Shown here piece after piece: positions 43,636 to 51,818 of a DNA stretch of 64,000 nucleotides (the first letter of the stretch is position 1; each line of letters opens with the position of its first letter). The translations under genes were made by a program, and so were the position numbers. Below the pieces are notes generated by a model that was given only the letters and a program-made list of their open reading frames with translations, searched no databases and was not told the DNA's origin. Origin of the DNA: T1Sed10-7 sp040904745 (GTDB lineage: Bacteria > Actinomycetota > Nitriliruptoria > Nitriliruptorales > Nitriliruptoraceae); contig JBBDSW010000186.1 in NCBI GenBank assembly GCA_040904745.1, positions 14,768-78,767 of the forward strand. Reading direction: 5' to 3'.

Positions 43636-44253
43636 TCAGTGCAGACCGAGTTGACGCGAGCAGGCAGGCCACGCACCCCAGCCGGCCGGGTGGATCTCCA
43701 GCAGGCGTTCGGCGACCGCGATCTGCTGGGTACGGCTGGCCTCGTGCGGGTAGGAGGCGTAGCGGTCACCACCTGCCCAGTCCCAGGAGTCGAGGTTGAA
43801 CTGGAGCCCCCCGTAGTAGCCGTTGCCGGTGTTGATCGACCAGTCTCCGTTGGACTCGCAGGCGGCCAGATCGTCCCAGACCCCGGCCGCTGGCGCGGCG
43901 TCGTCGACCGGCTCGGGCGGGTCCTCAGCCCCGCTCACCGGCTCCTCCGGCTCGCCCGGCCCCTCCGGCACGTCCGGCACGTCCGGCGACTCCTCCTCGC
44001 CTCCGCCGAGCGCCGGGGTCTCCGCGATGAGATCCTCGACGCTCACAGAAGCGGCCACGTCCGGCACGACCGGCTCGGGCGGGTTGATCGATGGGGTCCG
44101 CACCGGCGGCTCGCTGTCGGCTCCGTCGACCCCGACGTCGAGGGGATCGACCGCGACCGCGGCGGAACCGACGACCACGATCGCGGCGGCGGCGCTCAGA
44201 CGGCCGATCATCCGCCGACGACGCCGGTGGGTGTTGTAGGTGCTCAGGGACAT
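43636..44253 (-). CDS. Resuscitation-promoting factor-type transglycosylase (Rpf domain)
   Basis: 205 aa from ATG with GGAG 6 nt upstream; the open frame beyond is not needed. A basic N-terminus and one hydrophobic span (IGRLSAAAAIVVVGSAAVA) give a signal or anchor. A Pro/Glu-rich linker follows (about 60-125). The C-terminal Rpf domain has VWDDLAACESNGDWSINTGN with the catalytic Glu, YYGGLQFNLDSW and YPHEASRTQQIAVAERLL. It cuts peptidoglycan glycan strands and helps regrowth from dormancy in actinobacteria. Confidence 0.87.
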   Translation of the reverse strand: MSLSTYNTHRRRRRMIGRLSAAAAIVVVGSAAVAVDPLDVGVDGADSEPPVRTPSINPPEPVVPDVAASVSVEDLIAETPALGGGEEESPDVPDVPEGPGEPEEPVSGAEDPPEPVDDAAPAAGVWDDLAACESNGDWSINTGNGYYGGLQFNLDSWDWAGGDRYASYPHEASRTQQIAVAERLLEIHPAGWGAWPACSRQLGLH

Positions 44254-44582
44254 CCAGCGCTCCGGGTCAGGGGTGTGGCCGGTCGTGAAGCGGGCGGCAG
44301 GGCGCCCATGCTCCATCCGCGGCAGGGCGTCGCCCCACCGGTGACCCCCGCGTAGCGAGCGAAGGCCTCGGCGCCACCGATCGATGAGGACGAACGGGTC
44401 CGGTGGCGACCCGAGTCACCACGGTGACCGAGTTCGCGCCCGTTGCCTAGCCCCTCCCCCTGGCCGGGTGCCGGGGGCCGACGTCGGTCCGGTATGTTGG
44501 AAGTTCCGTCCGGCCTGCCGGACGGAGCGTGGAGCGAGACACCTCGCGACCGCCATCCCCGAGCGACCCTGGTGGAGCTGCC
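44254..44582. promoter_or_regulatory. 329-bp divergent leader between Rpf and EamA genes
   Basis: No gene is evident. Rpf and other cell-wall hydrolase genes of actinobacteria are often preceded by a ydaO-type c-di-AMP riboswitch. I scanned the reverse strand for the conserved end of that motif and did not find a convincing match, so none is called. Promoters for both flanking genes should be here. Confidence 0.35.
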
Positions 44583-45530
44583 GTGCGCACCGATGAGCCG
44601 AGCGCTCCACGCCAGCGCCTCCTGCAGACGGCGTCCGGCACCAACCTCGAGGCCTTCGGCGCCGCGGAGTGGGGGCTGCTCGCCGCGATCGCCACGATCT
44701 GGGGCTCCTCCTTCGTGCTGATCGAGATCGGTCTCCAGGCCTTCGAGCCGGGGCTGGTGTCCCTGCTGCGCATCTCCTTCGGAGCGGCGGCCCTCCTCCT
44801 GGTGCCACGCGCCCGCCGTACCCGGATCGCACGTGAGGATCGACCGAGGATCGCGCTGCTCGGCGTGGTCTGGATGGGCATCCCGTTGCTGCTCTTCCCC
44901 ATCGCGCAGCAGTGGATCGACTCGTCGGTCGCCGGCATGGTCAACGGGGCGATGCCGCTGACCGTCGCGGCATGGGCCGTCGTCCTGCTCCGCCGCTCCC
45001 CCGGGAGGAGCCAAGCGTTCGGTCTGGTGGTCGGGTTCCTCGGCATCGCCGCGATCTCGGCCCCCGAGCTGCCGACCGACGCGCTCGCGGCCGCCGGCAC
45101 GGCGCGCACCGCGCTCGGCACCGGCCTGGTCTTCCTCGCCGTCGTCTTCTACGGCCTGGCCGCCAACCTCGCCGTGCCACTCCAGCAGCGCTACGGCTCG
45201 CTCGCGGTGCTGCTGCGCGCCCAGCTCTTCGCCCTGATCGTCGTGGCACCGTTCGGACTGGCGGCCCTCGGGGGATCACGGTTCGCCTGGGGGCCGGCCC
45301 TGGCGATGCTGCCACTCGGGATGCTGGGCACCGGTCTGGCGTTCGTCCTCATGACGACCCTGGTCGGGCGCGTCGGAGGGCCACGTGGCTCGATCGCGAT
45401 CTACTTCGTACCGGTGGTCGCCGTCGTCCTCGGCGTCGTGGCGCTCGGTGAGCGGATCCATCCGCTGGCGATCCTCGGGACCGCCCTCGTGCTGCTCGGC
45501 GCCTGGGCCACATCACGCCGCGAGGGTTGA
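44583..45530 (+). CDS. EamA/DMT family transporter
   Basis: 315 aa. The GTG has GGAG 5 nt upstream; the longer frame starts 54 bp earlier. Ten hydrophobic spans in two EamA repeats, with WGSSFVLIEIGLQAFEPG and MVNGAMPLTVAAWAVVLL in repeat one and GPRGSIAIYFVPVVAVVLG in repeat two, as in RhaT/YdcZ-type exporters. Cytoplasmic membrane; substrate unknown. It is divergent from the Rpf gene and convergent (7 bp apart) with the thiamine-binding-like gene. Confidence 0.85.
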   Translation: MRTDEPSAPRQRLLQTASGTNLEAFGAAEWGLLAAIATIWGSSFVLIEIGLQAFEPGLVSLLRISFGAAALLLVPRARRTRIAREDRPRIALLGVVWMGIPLLLFPIAQQWIDSSVAGMVNGAMPLTVAAWAVVLLRRSPGRSQAFGLVVGFLGIAAISAPELPTDALAAAGTARTALGTGLVFLAVVFYGLAANLAVPLQQRYGSLAVLLRAQLFALIVVAPFGLAALGGSRFAWGPALAMLPLGMLGTGLAFVLMTTLVGRVGGPRGSIAIYFVPVVAVVLGVVALGERIHPLAILGTALVLLGAWATSRREG

Positions 45531-45537
45531 GCGGCCC

Positions 45538-45840
45538 TCAACCGTCCTGCTCGTCCAGGGCGGCCTCGACCCGCTCGACCTTCGCCCGGAGCATCCCATC
45601 GTGGCCTGGTCGATGGTCGAACTTGGCCGTGACCGACACACGCGGCGCGAGCTGCTCGGCCTCCGCAAGGCATCGCTCCAGCAGATCGAACACCTCGCGC
45701 GGCGTGCCCTCGACGGTGGTGAACATCGCGGTCGTCTCGTTGGGTAGGCCACTGTCGCGCACCACCCTGACGATGCGTGCCACGGCGTCACCGACGGAGT
45801 CGCTGTCTCCGAGTGGGGTGATGGAGAACGCGGCCAGCAC
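45538..45840 (-). CDS. MTH1187/YqgV family thiamine-binding-like protein
   Basis: 100 aa, GTG start with AGGAG 5 nt upstream; the longer frame was rejected on length. Residues fit the family: VLAAFSITPLGDSDSVGDAV, TTAMFTTVEGTPREVFDLL and LAPRVSVTAKFDHR. MTH1187-like proteins form a ferredoxin-fold that binds thiamine-type ligands in some members; many are unstudied. It stands alone, convergent with the EamA gene. Confidence 0.82.
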   Translation of the reverse strand: MLAAFSITPLGDSDSVGDAVARIVRVVRDSGLPNETTAMFTTVEGTPREVFDLLERCLAEAEQLAPRVSVTAKFDHRPGHDGMLRAKVERVEAALDEQDG

Positions 45841-45900
45841 GGTGGCTCCTCTGCTCACGGGCGGATCATCCACGACGACCATACGGGGTGACGGCCGCGG

Positions 45901-46587
45901 TCAGCCACCCTCCGCGGGCTCGGCGACCCCGGCCCGGACGACCCCGTGCTCGTAGGCATAGACGACCGCTTGGGCCCGATCCCGGAGGCGGAGCTTGGCC
46001 AGGACCCGACCGACATGGGTCTTCACCGTGGTCTCCGAGACCACGAAAGACGTGGCGATCTCCGCGTTGGAGCGACCGCGGGCGAGTTGGATCAGCACCT
46101 CGCGCTCCCGGTCGGTCAAGCTGGCGAGCTCATCGGGCTCCGTGACCGCCGCCTCCGGCGCCACCCCGTCCACGAACGCGGCGACCACCCGCTGGGTGAC
46201 GGTCGGGTCCAGGAGGGCATCGCCGCCCGCCACGGTACGTACGGCCTCGACCAGCGCATCCGGTGGCGTGTCCTTCAGGAGGAACCCGCTGGCACCGGCG
46301 CGCAGCGCGCCGAACACGTACTCATCGGCGTCGAAGGTCGTCAGGATGATGATACGGCTGGGGCTGCCCTCGACGACCAAACGACGGAGCGCTTCGATCC
46401 CATCGAGATGGGGCATCCGGATGTCCATGAGCACGACGTCCGGCTCGGTGCGGTGGATGACATCGAGGGCCGCGAGTCCATCAGCCGCCTCACCCACGAC
46501 CTCGACGTCCGGCTCCTCGCCCAGGATCATCGAGAACCCGGCCCGGACCAGATGCTGGTCATCGACGATGACCACCCGGATCGCCAT
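45901..46587 (-). CDS. NarL/LuxR-type response regulator
   Basis: 228 aa, ATG 1 bp after the kinase stop, with GGAGGGTG upstream. Receiver: VDDQ acidics, phospho-acceptor Asp in VVLMDIRMPHLDG, Thr in IILTTFDAD and Lys in LLKDT. LuxR HTH: LTDREREVLIQLARGRSNAEIA to VKTHVGRVLAKL. It forms a two-component pair with the kinase upstream, the common cell-envelope or stress NarL pair of actinobacteria (LiaSR/DesKR-like). Targets unknown. Confidence 0.9.
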   Translation of the reverse strand: MAIRVVIVDDQHLVRAGFSMILGEEPDVEVVGEAADGLAALDVIHRTEPDVVLMDIRMPHLDGIEALRRLVVEGSPSRIIILTTFDADEYVFGALRAGASGFLLKDTPPDALVEAVRTVAGGDALLDPTVTQRVVAAFVDGVAPEAAVTEPDELASLTDREREVLIQLARGRSNAEIATSFVVSETTVKTHVGRVLAKLRLRDRAQAVVYAYEHGVVRAGVAEPAEGG

Positions 46588-46588
46588 C

Positions 46589-47947
46589 TCAGGCACCCTC
46601 CCCGGCGAGACCCGAACCCGGCTGCAGCGGACGTGGGCATGGCAGGTGAGCACGCACCTCGAACCCTCCGGTCTCACGGGGACCGGCATGCAGGCTGCCC
46701 CCGAACAGGGCCACGCGCTCGCGCATGCCGACCAGTTTCGCTCCGGGGACACGATCGCGCTCCGCGCCATCCTCGGGGCCGTCCGGCGCCGGCGGGGGTC
46801 GGACACCTCGTCCGTCGTCGGTGATGGTCAGATCCAGCCCGTTCGCATCCTGATCGACGATCACGACCACCTCGGAGACCTTGCCAGCATGCTTGAGCAC
46901 GTTGGTCAGGGACTCCTGCACGATGCGGTACGCCGATACCTCGATACCCGACGGCAGCTCGCTCGGCTGGCCGTTCAGGAGCAGACGGATCGGCACACCG
47001 GCCTCCGCCAGGCGCTGCACGAGCTCGCGGATGTCCTCCACGGTCGGCTGTGGTCCGTCGGGCCGCTCCGCTGCGGCACCGTCCCGTAGGACGGTCACCA
47101 GGCGCCGGAGCTCCGCGAGCGCCTCTCGGCCGCTGTCCTCGATGTCCTCGAGCACCGGGATCGCCGCGGACGGGTCGCGATCGGCGATGCGTCGCCCGGC
47201 GCTGGCCTGCACGACGACCACGCTGACCGCGTGCGCGACGATGTCATGGAGTTCGCGGGCGATCCGCCGCCGCTCATCGGCGGCCGCAAGCTCCCGCACC
47301 AGCTCCTGCTGTCGCTCCGCCTCCTCGGCACGCACCCGGAGCTGCTCCATGACCTGTCGGCGAGCCCGCGTCCGGTCGCCGAACGCCCAGGCGCCACCGA
47401 GGATCAGCGCGGTGACCACGGCCCCGATCGGCTCGAGCCCACCGTGGCGCACCCAGGCGACCGCGAGGCTGACGACGACGAACCCGGCGGTGATCGCCAG
47501 GGAGATCTGCGCATCGCGCCGCGTCCCGTACGCGGCGATGGAGTAGAGGGCCACCAGCAACGTCAACCCGGCGACACCGAGCTCGTAGCCGAGCATGGTG
47601 AAGAGCCCCGTCGCCGGCCCGCTGACCGCGATCGTGACCAGGGGCACCACCCGCCGCCAGGCCAACGGCGTGGCCACCACGAGCGCCAGCAGGACCCCGA
47701 CCGGCACGGGGACCAGCGGGTCGACGAGCTCCGCCCGTGTCACCAGCACCGTCTCGACCACGAGCCCGAGGCCGAGGACCGCGGCCACCACGATGTCGAG
47801 GGGCGGCGGCCGTTCCGCGGTGCCCTCGCCGGCGGAGAGCCGCCGCCAGCCGGTCCGCCCGGGGATCGAGCCGAACTCCTCGTCCACGACGGCTGCCACC
47901 CGGCTAGCGTCACGGCCGAGCGTGGGCGGAGATGACCTCTCGTTCAC
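46589..47947 (-). CDS. NarL-family sensor histidine kinase with multi-span membrane sensor
   Basis: 452 aa from a GTG; another GTG 48 bp downstream is possible, so the N-terminus is uncertain. About five to six transmembrane spans form the sensor (LDIVVAAVLGLGLVV to ALILGGAWAFG), with no large periplasmic domain. Then HisKA_3 with ERRRIARELHDIVAHAVSV (phospho-acceptor His) and an HATPase region (YRIVQESLTNVLKHAG, ITDDGRGV, GAKLVGMRERVALFGG). It phosphorylates the downstream NarL regulator. Signal unknown, probably membrane state. Confidence 0.86.
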   Translation of the reverse strand: MNERSSPPTLGRDASRVAAVVDEEFGSIPGRTGWRRLSAGEGTAERPPPLDIVVAAVLGLGLVVETVLVTRAELVDPLVPVPVGVLLALVVATPLAWRRVVPLVTIAVSGPATGLFTMLGYELGVAGLTLLVALYSIAAYGTRRDAQISLAITAGFVVVSLAVAWVRHGGLEPIGAVVTALILGGAWAFGDRTRARRQVMEQLRVRAEEAERQQELVRELAAADERRRIARELHDIVAHAVSVVVVQASAGRRIADRDPSAAIPVLEDIEDSGREALAELRRLVTVLRDGAAAERPDGPQPTVEDIRELVQRLAEAGVPIRLLLNGQPSELPSGIEVSAYRIVQESLTNVLKHAGKVSEVVVIVDQDANGLDLTITDDGRGVRPPPAPDGPEDGAERDRVPGAKLVGMRERVALFGGSLHAGPRETGGFEVRAHLPCPRPLQPGSGLAGEGA

Positions 47948-48169
47948 GACCTCGACGGTAGGCGAGGTGGACCGCGCCGACGTCCTCCTGCAGGACGATG
48001 CGCTCCTGCACCGGACGGTGGAGGCCACCATCGGCACCAGGGTCCCCGGGCCCCATCGCTACGCTGGCCGCCACTGGCGGGCGGTCACCGCCAGGCGGGG
48101 CCGACACCGACACGGCACCGACGGCGAAGCTCCACGACCACGCGGCCCCCGAGCGCCCCAGGCCTGCCT
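47948..48169. promoter_or_regulatory. Divergent intergenic region
   Basis: 222 bp between the sensor kinase and a small membrane-protein gene. No gene or strong repeat seen. Confidence 0.35.
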
Positions 48170-48583
48170 GTGACCCTGTTCCACCGCTACCTCGGCGTCG
48201 TCATCGTGCTGCTGTTCGCCGTGATCATGCTCACGGGGATCGGGCTCCGCATCGCCCGACGACGTGACACCCCGACCGCTCTGTGGGTCGTCCAGCACTG
48301 GACCGAGAACCTGCTCGTCATCCAGACCGTGCTCGGCATCGTGCTCCTGGTGCTCGGCAGACGAGCCGTCGGCATGCCGCTAGCCTGGCTGCACTACTTC
48401 TACGGCTCCCTGTTCCCGCTGATCGCCGTCGTCGGCGGACGCCTCGCAGGACTGCGACGCGAGGACCGTGAATACATCGGCCTCGCCTGGGGTTCCTTCT
48501 TCGCACTGGCCCTGACCCTGCGAGCCCTCCAAACCGCGTGCGGTGAGAGCATCGAAGCACTGACACGTTGTCTGACCCCCTGA
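48170..48583 (+). CDS. Small four-span membrane protein, unknown
   Basis: 137 aa, GTG start. Four hydrophobic spans (VVIVLLFAVIMLTGIGL, LLVIQTVLGIVLLVLG, FYGSLFPLIAVVGG, WGSFFALALTLRAL) with conserved-looking HRYLG and WLHYFYGS histidines in loops. Two histidines near spans could suggest haem or metal binding, but no family is recognised. It is 35 bp before the DsbA-like gene on the same strand. Confidence 0.68.
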   Translation: MTLFHRYLGVVIVLLFAVIMLTGIGLRIARRRDTPTALWVVQHWTENLLVIQTVLGIVLLVLGRRAVGMPLAWLHYFYGSLFPLIAVVGGRLAGLRREDREYIGLAWGSFFALALTLRALQTACGESIEALTRCLTP

Positions 48584-48618
48584 TCTTGCGACCCCGCACC
48601 CCGCTCCCGAGGATCACC

Positions 48619-49227
48619 ATGACCCGCACGTTCGCCATCACGTTCGACTACCTCTGCCCGTTCGCCCGGAACGCGAACGAGCACGTCATCGCAGGCCTTC
48701 GGGCCGGTGCTGACTGGGACGTCACCTTCGCCCCCTACAGCCTCGCCCAGGGGCACGTCGCCGAGGGTGACACGGATGTCTGGGACCAGGACGATCCGCA
48801 TGCGGCCGCCGGGATCCTGGCGCTGCAGGCCGGGATCGCGGTGCGTGATCGTGACCCCGAGCGGTTCCTCGACGCGCACGAGGCCCTGTTCGCCGCCCGT
48901 CACGACCGCGGAGAGGACCTCAAGGACCCGGCGGTGGTCCGTGGCGCCCTCGAGCGCGCCGGTGTCGCCGCGGACGAGATCCTCGAGGCGATCGCTGATG
49001 GCGAGGTCCTCGACCAGTTGCGCAAGGAACACGAACGCGCGGTGACCGAACACGACGTGTGGGGCGTGCCGACCTTCATCACGGACCGTCGCGCGGTGTT
49101 CGTCCGCCTGATGGACCGGCCCGAGGGCGACGGGCAGCGTGCGGCCGAACGCATCGACGGGGTCGTGGATCTGGTCGACCACCCCCTGGAGTTGCACGAG
49201 TTCAAGCAGGTCGATCTGCCGGTCTGA
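48619..49227 (+). CDS. DsbA-family thiol oxidoreductase-like protein with CPFA motif
   Basis: 202 aa, ATG with GAGG 6 nt upstream. The thioredoxin fold with DSBA insertion is seen from FAITFDYLCPFARNANEHV, LAQGHVAEG, and a cis-Pro segment GVPTFITD. The usual CxxC is CPFA here, so only one active-site cysteine remains. Single-Cys members include 2-hydroxychromene-2-carboxylate isomerase-like and glutathione/mycothiol-dependent enzymes. Hence it is probably not a disulfide oxidase. Ends convergent with the GalT-like gene. Confidence 0.82.
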   Translation: MTRTFAITFDYLCPFARNANEHVIAGLRAGADWDVTFAPYSLAQGHVAEGDTDVWDQDDPHAAAGILALQAGIAVRDRDPERFLDAHEALFAARHDRGEDLKDPAVVRGALERAGVAADEILEAIADGEVLDQLRKEHERAVTEHDVWGVPTFITDRRAVFVRLMDRPEGDGQRAAERIDGVVDLVDHPLELHEFKQVDLPV

Positions 49228-49245
49228 CCCCCACGGGGCGAACGC

Positions 49246-50163
49246 TCACGATCCCCCCGCCCGCAGTCGCTCGGCGTGGCGTTCCCGGGGCAGCACCACA
49301 TCCACGATGGGTGCCGCCGCCACCGAGGGCGCCTGCTGCGAGGTGACCTGCAGCTCCGCCCACCAGCGACCCGTCCCGTCGGGGAGCTCGGCGTGGAGCA
49401 GCACCTTCAGATCGAACGGTGGAGCGCTCGGGGGCACGCCCGGCACCGCAGCCTCGGGCAGCACGGCGAGCACCCCACGGATCCAGTGCACGAGCAGCCG
49501 AGCGGCCAGGTCCGGTTCCAGGGCATCCAGGGGCCGGGGGCCCTCTGGCACCAGCCACAGGTCGAGCGGCCCGAGGGGCACCGGCGGGGCGACCAGCCGG
49601 ACCCCGTCCCGGCTGGCGACGGTGGCCGCGTCCGTGAGCACCTCGGCGACGTTCTCGGATCGCTGCCAGCGCTGCTGGGCACTGACGATGATCGGCGGCA
49701 CCGTCGTGGGTACGAGGACCTGCCCGTGGGGGTGATGCTGTGACGCGCCGGCGCTGACACCCACGGCGGTGGTCAACAGCCGCCAGGAGCGCCGTTCGGC
49801 GTGTGCCAGCTGCATCTGCACATCCAACTGCGCTGCCCAGGCGTCCTCGAGATGGGGGCCTGGATGGGCGAGCGTCGGTGCATGCGATGCGGAGACCGCG
49901 AGCGTCGCCACACCGGTGACACCCGCCAACGGCGGATAGAGGTTCCGCAGCGCGAACCAGTCCTCACGTCCCCGCTGGGCGGAGGGTGCCAGCAGTCGCG
50001 GGTCGTCTGGCGCAGGATCACAGAACGGGCAGGCCGCGGGGTCGTCGCTGAGGAACCGCGTCGCCGACCACGTCCGCGGGCGTCGCTCGCGGTCCGGGGT
50101 CCAGACGCCCAGCCGGCCGCTGATCGGGCACGTGCCGGCCCGCGCCTGTAGCGAACCGGTCAC
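49246..50163 (-). CDS. Galactose-1-phosphate uridylyltransferase-like protein (HIT superfamily)
   Basis: 305 aa from a GTG 22 bp after the ACT stop; a longer ATG start would overlap the ACT gene by 50 bp. GalT features: CPISGRLGVWTPDRERRPR and CPFCDP (zinc), then the active-site SQHHPHGQVL with the HxHxQ-type His. GalT interconverts UDP-glucose and galactose-1-phosphate through a uridylyl-His. Shorter divergent members may act on other nucleotides, so call it GalT-like. No galK/galE neighbours. Confidence 0.77.
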   Translation of the reverse strand: MTGSLQARAGTCPISGRLGVWTPDRERRPRTWSATRFLSDDPAACPFCDPAPDDPRLLAPSAQRGREDWFALRNLYPPLAGVTGVATLAVSASHAPTLAHPGPHLEDAWAAQLDVQMQLAHAERRSWRLLTTAVGVSAGASQHHPHGQVLVPTTVPPIIVSAQQRWQRSENVAEVLTDAATVASRDGVRLVAPPVPLGPLDLWLVPEGPRPLDALEPDLAARLLVHWIRGVLAVLPEAAVPGVPPSAPPFDLKVLLHAELPDGTGRWWAELQVTSQQAPSVAAAPIVDVVLPRERHAERLRAGGS

Positions 50164-50185
50164 GGCTGCGTACCGAGCGGCGAGC

Positions 50186-50569
50186 TCACGCGTCGACGAC
50201 GCCGAGGAGCTCCTTCGCGCGATCGACGTCGTCACACACGATGACGAGCTTGCTCCCGGCGGCGATGTAGGCCTGCTCGATGTTCACCCCGGCCTCCGCC
50301 AGCGTCCGACAGGCCGTGCCGAGGTGTCCTGGCTCGTCCGGGAGCGGCACCACGGCGACACGTCGTGCAGCCCGGACCTCGACGCCGGCCTCGCCGAGCA
50401 CCTCGACCGCATCCTCGGCTCGGTCGACGAGCACGTGCACGACACCCTTGCCCTTGCCCGTGAACGCACTGATGCCTTCGATGTTGATGCCGGCCTCGCC
50501 GAGCACCTCCCCGAGCCGAGCGAGTTGGCCGGGCGTGTCATCGGGGACGATCACCAGATCCTTGCGCAC
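50186..50569 (-). CDS. Tandem ACT-domain protein
   Basis: 127 aa from the second of two GTGs, 5 nt after GAGGAGG. Two ACT repeats: first LVIVPDDTPGQLARLGEVLGEAGINIEGIS, second VVPLPDEPGHLGTACRTLAEAGVNIEQAY. There is no enzyme domain. Free ACT proteins bind amino acids and regulate partners. It is on the reverse strand, before the GalT-like gene, with a divergent tRNA-Asn upstream. Confidence 0.85.
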   Translation of the reverse strand: MRKDLVIVPDDTPGQLARLGEVLGEAGINIEGISAFTGKGKGVVHVLVDRAEDAVEVLGEAGVEVRAARRVAVVPLPDEPGHLGTACRTLAEAGVNIEQAYIAAGSKLVIVCDDVDRAKELLGVVDA

Positions 50570-50654
50570 CACACCCTCCTCAGAAGCGTCAAGGGACGTC
50601 GTGGGACGAGGCTAGTTGCCTCCCCGGCCGTGCGGGCGGTCCGGTCACGGTTGC

Positions 50655-50660
50655 TACACT
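50655..50660 (+). promoter_or_regulatory. Possible -10 box (TACACT) for tRNA-Asn
   Basis: TACACT lies 33 bp before the tRNA 5' end, suiting a short leader. No good -35 box is found 17 bp upstream, so this is tentative. Confidence 0.3.
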
Positions 50661-50693
50661 CCGCCCCGCTCGCGGGCGCGTTCCCGCGCGTAT

Positions 50694-50769
50694 TCCGGGG
50701 TAGCTCAGTTGGCAGAGCGTTCGACTGTTAATCGAAATGTCGCCGGTTCGAGCCCGGCCCCCGGAGCCA
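50694..50769 (+). tRNA. tRNA-Asn (GUU)
   Basis: Acceptor TCCGGGG pairs with CCCCGGA, D-arm GCTCAGTTGGCAGAGC, anticodon loop CTGTTAA with GTT, and T-arm GCCGGTTCGAGCCCGGC (with the expected G-C stem). Discriminator G, followed by an encoded CCA. Asn is clear from GUU. It stands alone between divergent ACT and convergent MDR genes. Confidence 0.95.
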
Positions 50770-50796
50770 CCTGCCGCACCGCCGAAGAGCACGCCG

Positions 50797-51759
50797 TCAG
50801 GGACGCAGGACCAGCTTCCCGAACAGCTGCCCGTCCTGCATGCGCTGCAGCGCTGCTGCTGCCTCGGTCAGGGGCAGGACGTCGTCGATCGGCGGCCGCA
50901 CGCCGGTGATCTCCAACATGCGTGCGAGGTCGATGAGTTCGGCCCGGGTCCCCATCGTCGAGCCGAGCACCCGGAGCTGGCGGTAGTACACACGCGCCAG
51001 GTCCGCCGGGGGGTTCGGCCCGGAGGTCGCTCCGGAGACGACCACCACCCCACCCGGCTGCAAGGCCTTCAACGAGTGGGCCCAGGTGGCCTCGCCGACC
51101 GTCTCGATCACCGCGTCGACCCGTGTTGGCGTCCGCTCCCCGGTCGCCAACGTGACGTGCGCGCCCAGCTCCGCTGCCCGGGCGAGCTTGTGCTCATCAC
51201 GGCTGGTGACCGTCACGTGCAGACCAGCAGCCGTGGACAGCAGGATCGCGGCCGTCGCTACGCCCCCGCTGGCACCCTGGATCAGGACCCGTTGGCCGGG
51301 ACGCAGCTCAGCCTGGGTGAACAGCATCCGGTAGGCCGTCAGCCACGCGACCGGTAGGCACGCGGCCTCCTCGAACGTGAGCGCCGCCGGCTTGTCGACC
51401 AGGTTCTTCCTGGGGACCGCGACCCGCTCGGCGAAGGTCCCGTCGTGCTCTTCTGACAGGATGGAGAACGGCCCGCGCAACGCCTCGTCCGCCCCGTCCG
51501 GGTCGCCGATGACGGCATGGACGATGACCTCCCGTCCGTCCGCGGTGACCCCTGCCGCGTCGCATCCGAGGACGATCGGGAGCCGGTGCGGATCGACCCC
51601 GACACCCCGCAACGTCCACAGATCGTGGTGGTTGAGGGCCGCTGCGCGGACCTCCACCACCTCCCAGCCCTCCGGTGCGCTGGGATCGGGATGCTCACCC
51701 AGCGCGAGCGCAGCGAGCGGATCGTCGGGGCGGGCTGTGGTTGCGGTCGCGGCGAACAT
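50797..51759 (-). CDS. MDR-family zinc-less alcohol dehydrogenase / quinone oxidoreductase-like
   Basis: 320 aa, ATG start; the longer frame has unrelated leader. The GroES-like N-terminus has VVEVRAAALNHHDLWTL and a NADP Rossmann ASGGVATAAILLSTAAG. The catalytic-zinc GHE motif is absent (region reads VLGCDAAGV), so this is the quinone-oxidoreductase branch. It reduces quinones or enones with NADPH. It sits 28 bp from tRNA-Asn and is followed upstream by the HTH-like protein. Confidence 0.82.
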   Translation of the reverse strand: MFAATATTARPDDPLAALALGEHPDPSAPEGWEVVEVRAAALNHHDLWTLRGVGVDPHRLPIVLGCDAAGVTADGREVIVHAVIGDPDGADEALRGPFSILSEEHDGTFAERVAVPRKNLVDKPAALTFEEAACLPVAWLTAYRMLFTQAELRPGQRVLIQGASGGVATAAILLSTAAGLHVTVTSRDEHKLARAAELGAHVTLATGERTPTRVDAVIETVGEATWAHSLKALQPGGVVVVSGATSGPNPPADLARVYYRQLRVLGSTMGTRAELIDLARMLEITGVRPPIDDVLPLTEAAAALQRMQDGQLFGKLVLRP

Positions 51760-51818
51760 GGACCCGAGCCTAGTCACCACCGAAGCTTCACCCCAGCGCC
51801 AACGGCGTCCTACAGCGC

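Noticed and set aside
44254..44582. ydaO-type c-di-AMP riboswitch before the Rpf gene
   Set aside because: Expected from context, but I could not find the conserved core on the reverse strand.
50163..50235. Longer start for the GalT-like protein
   Set aside because: The extra residues overlap the ACT gene end and are serine-rich shadow sequence; no ribosome site.
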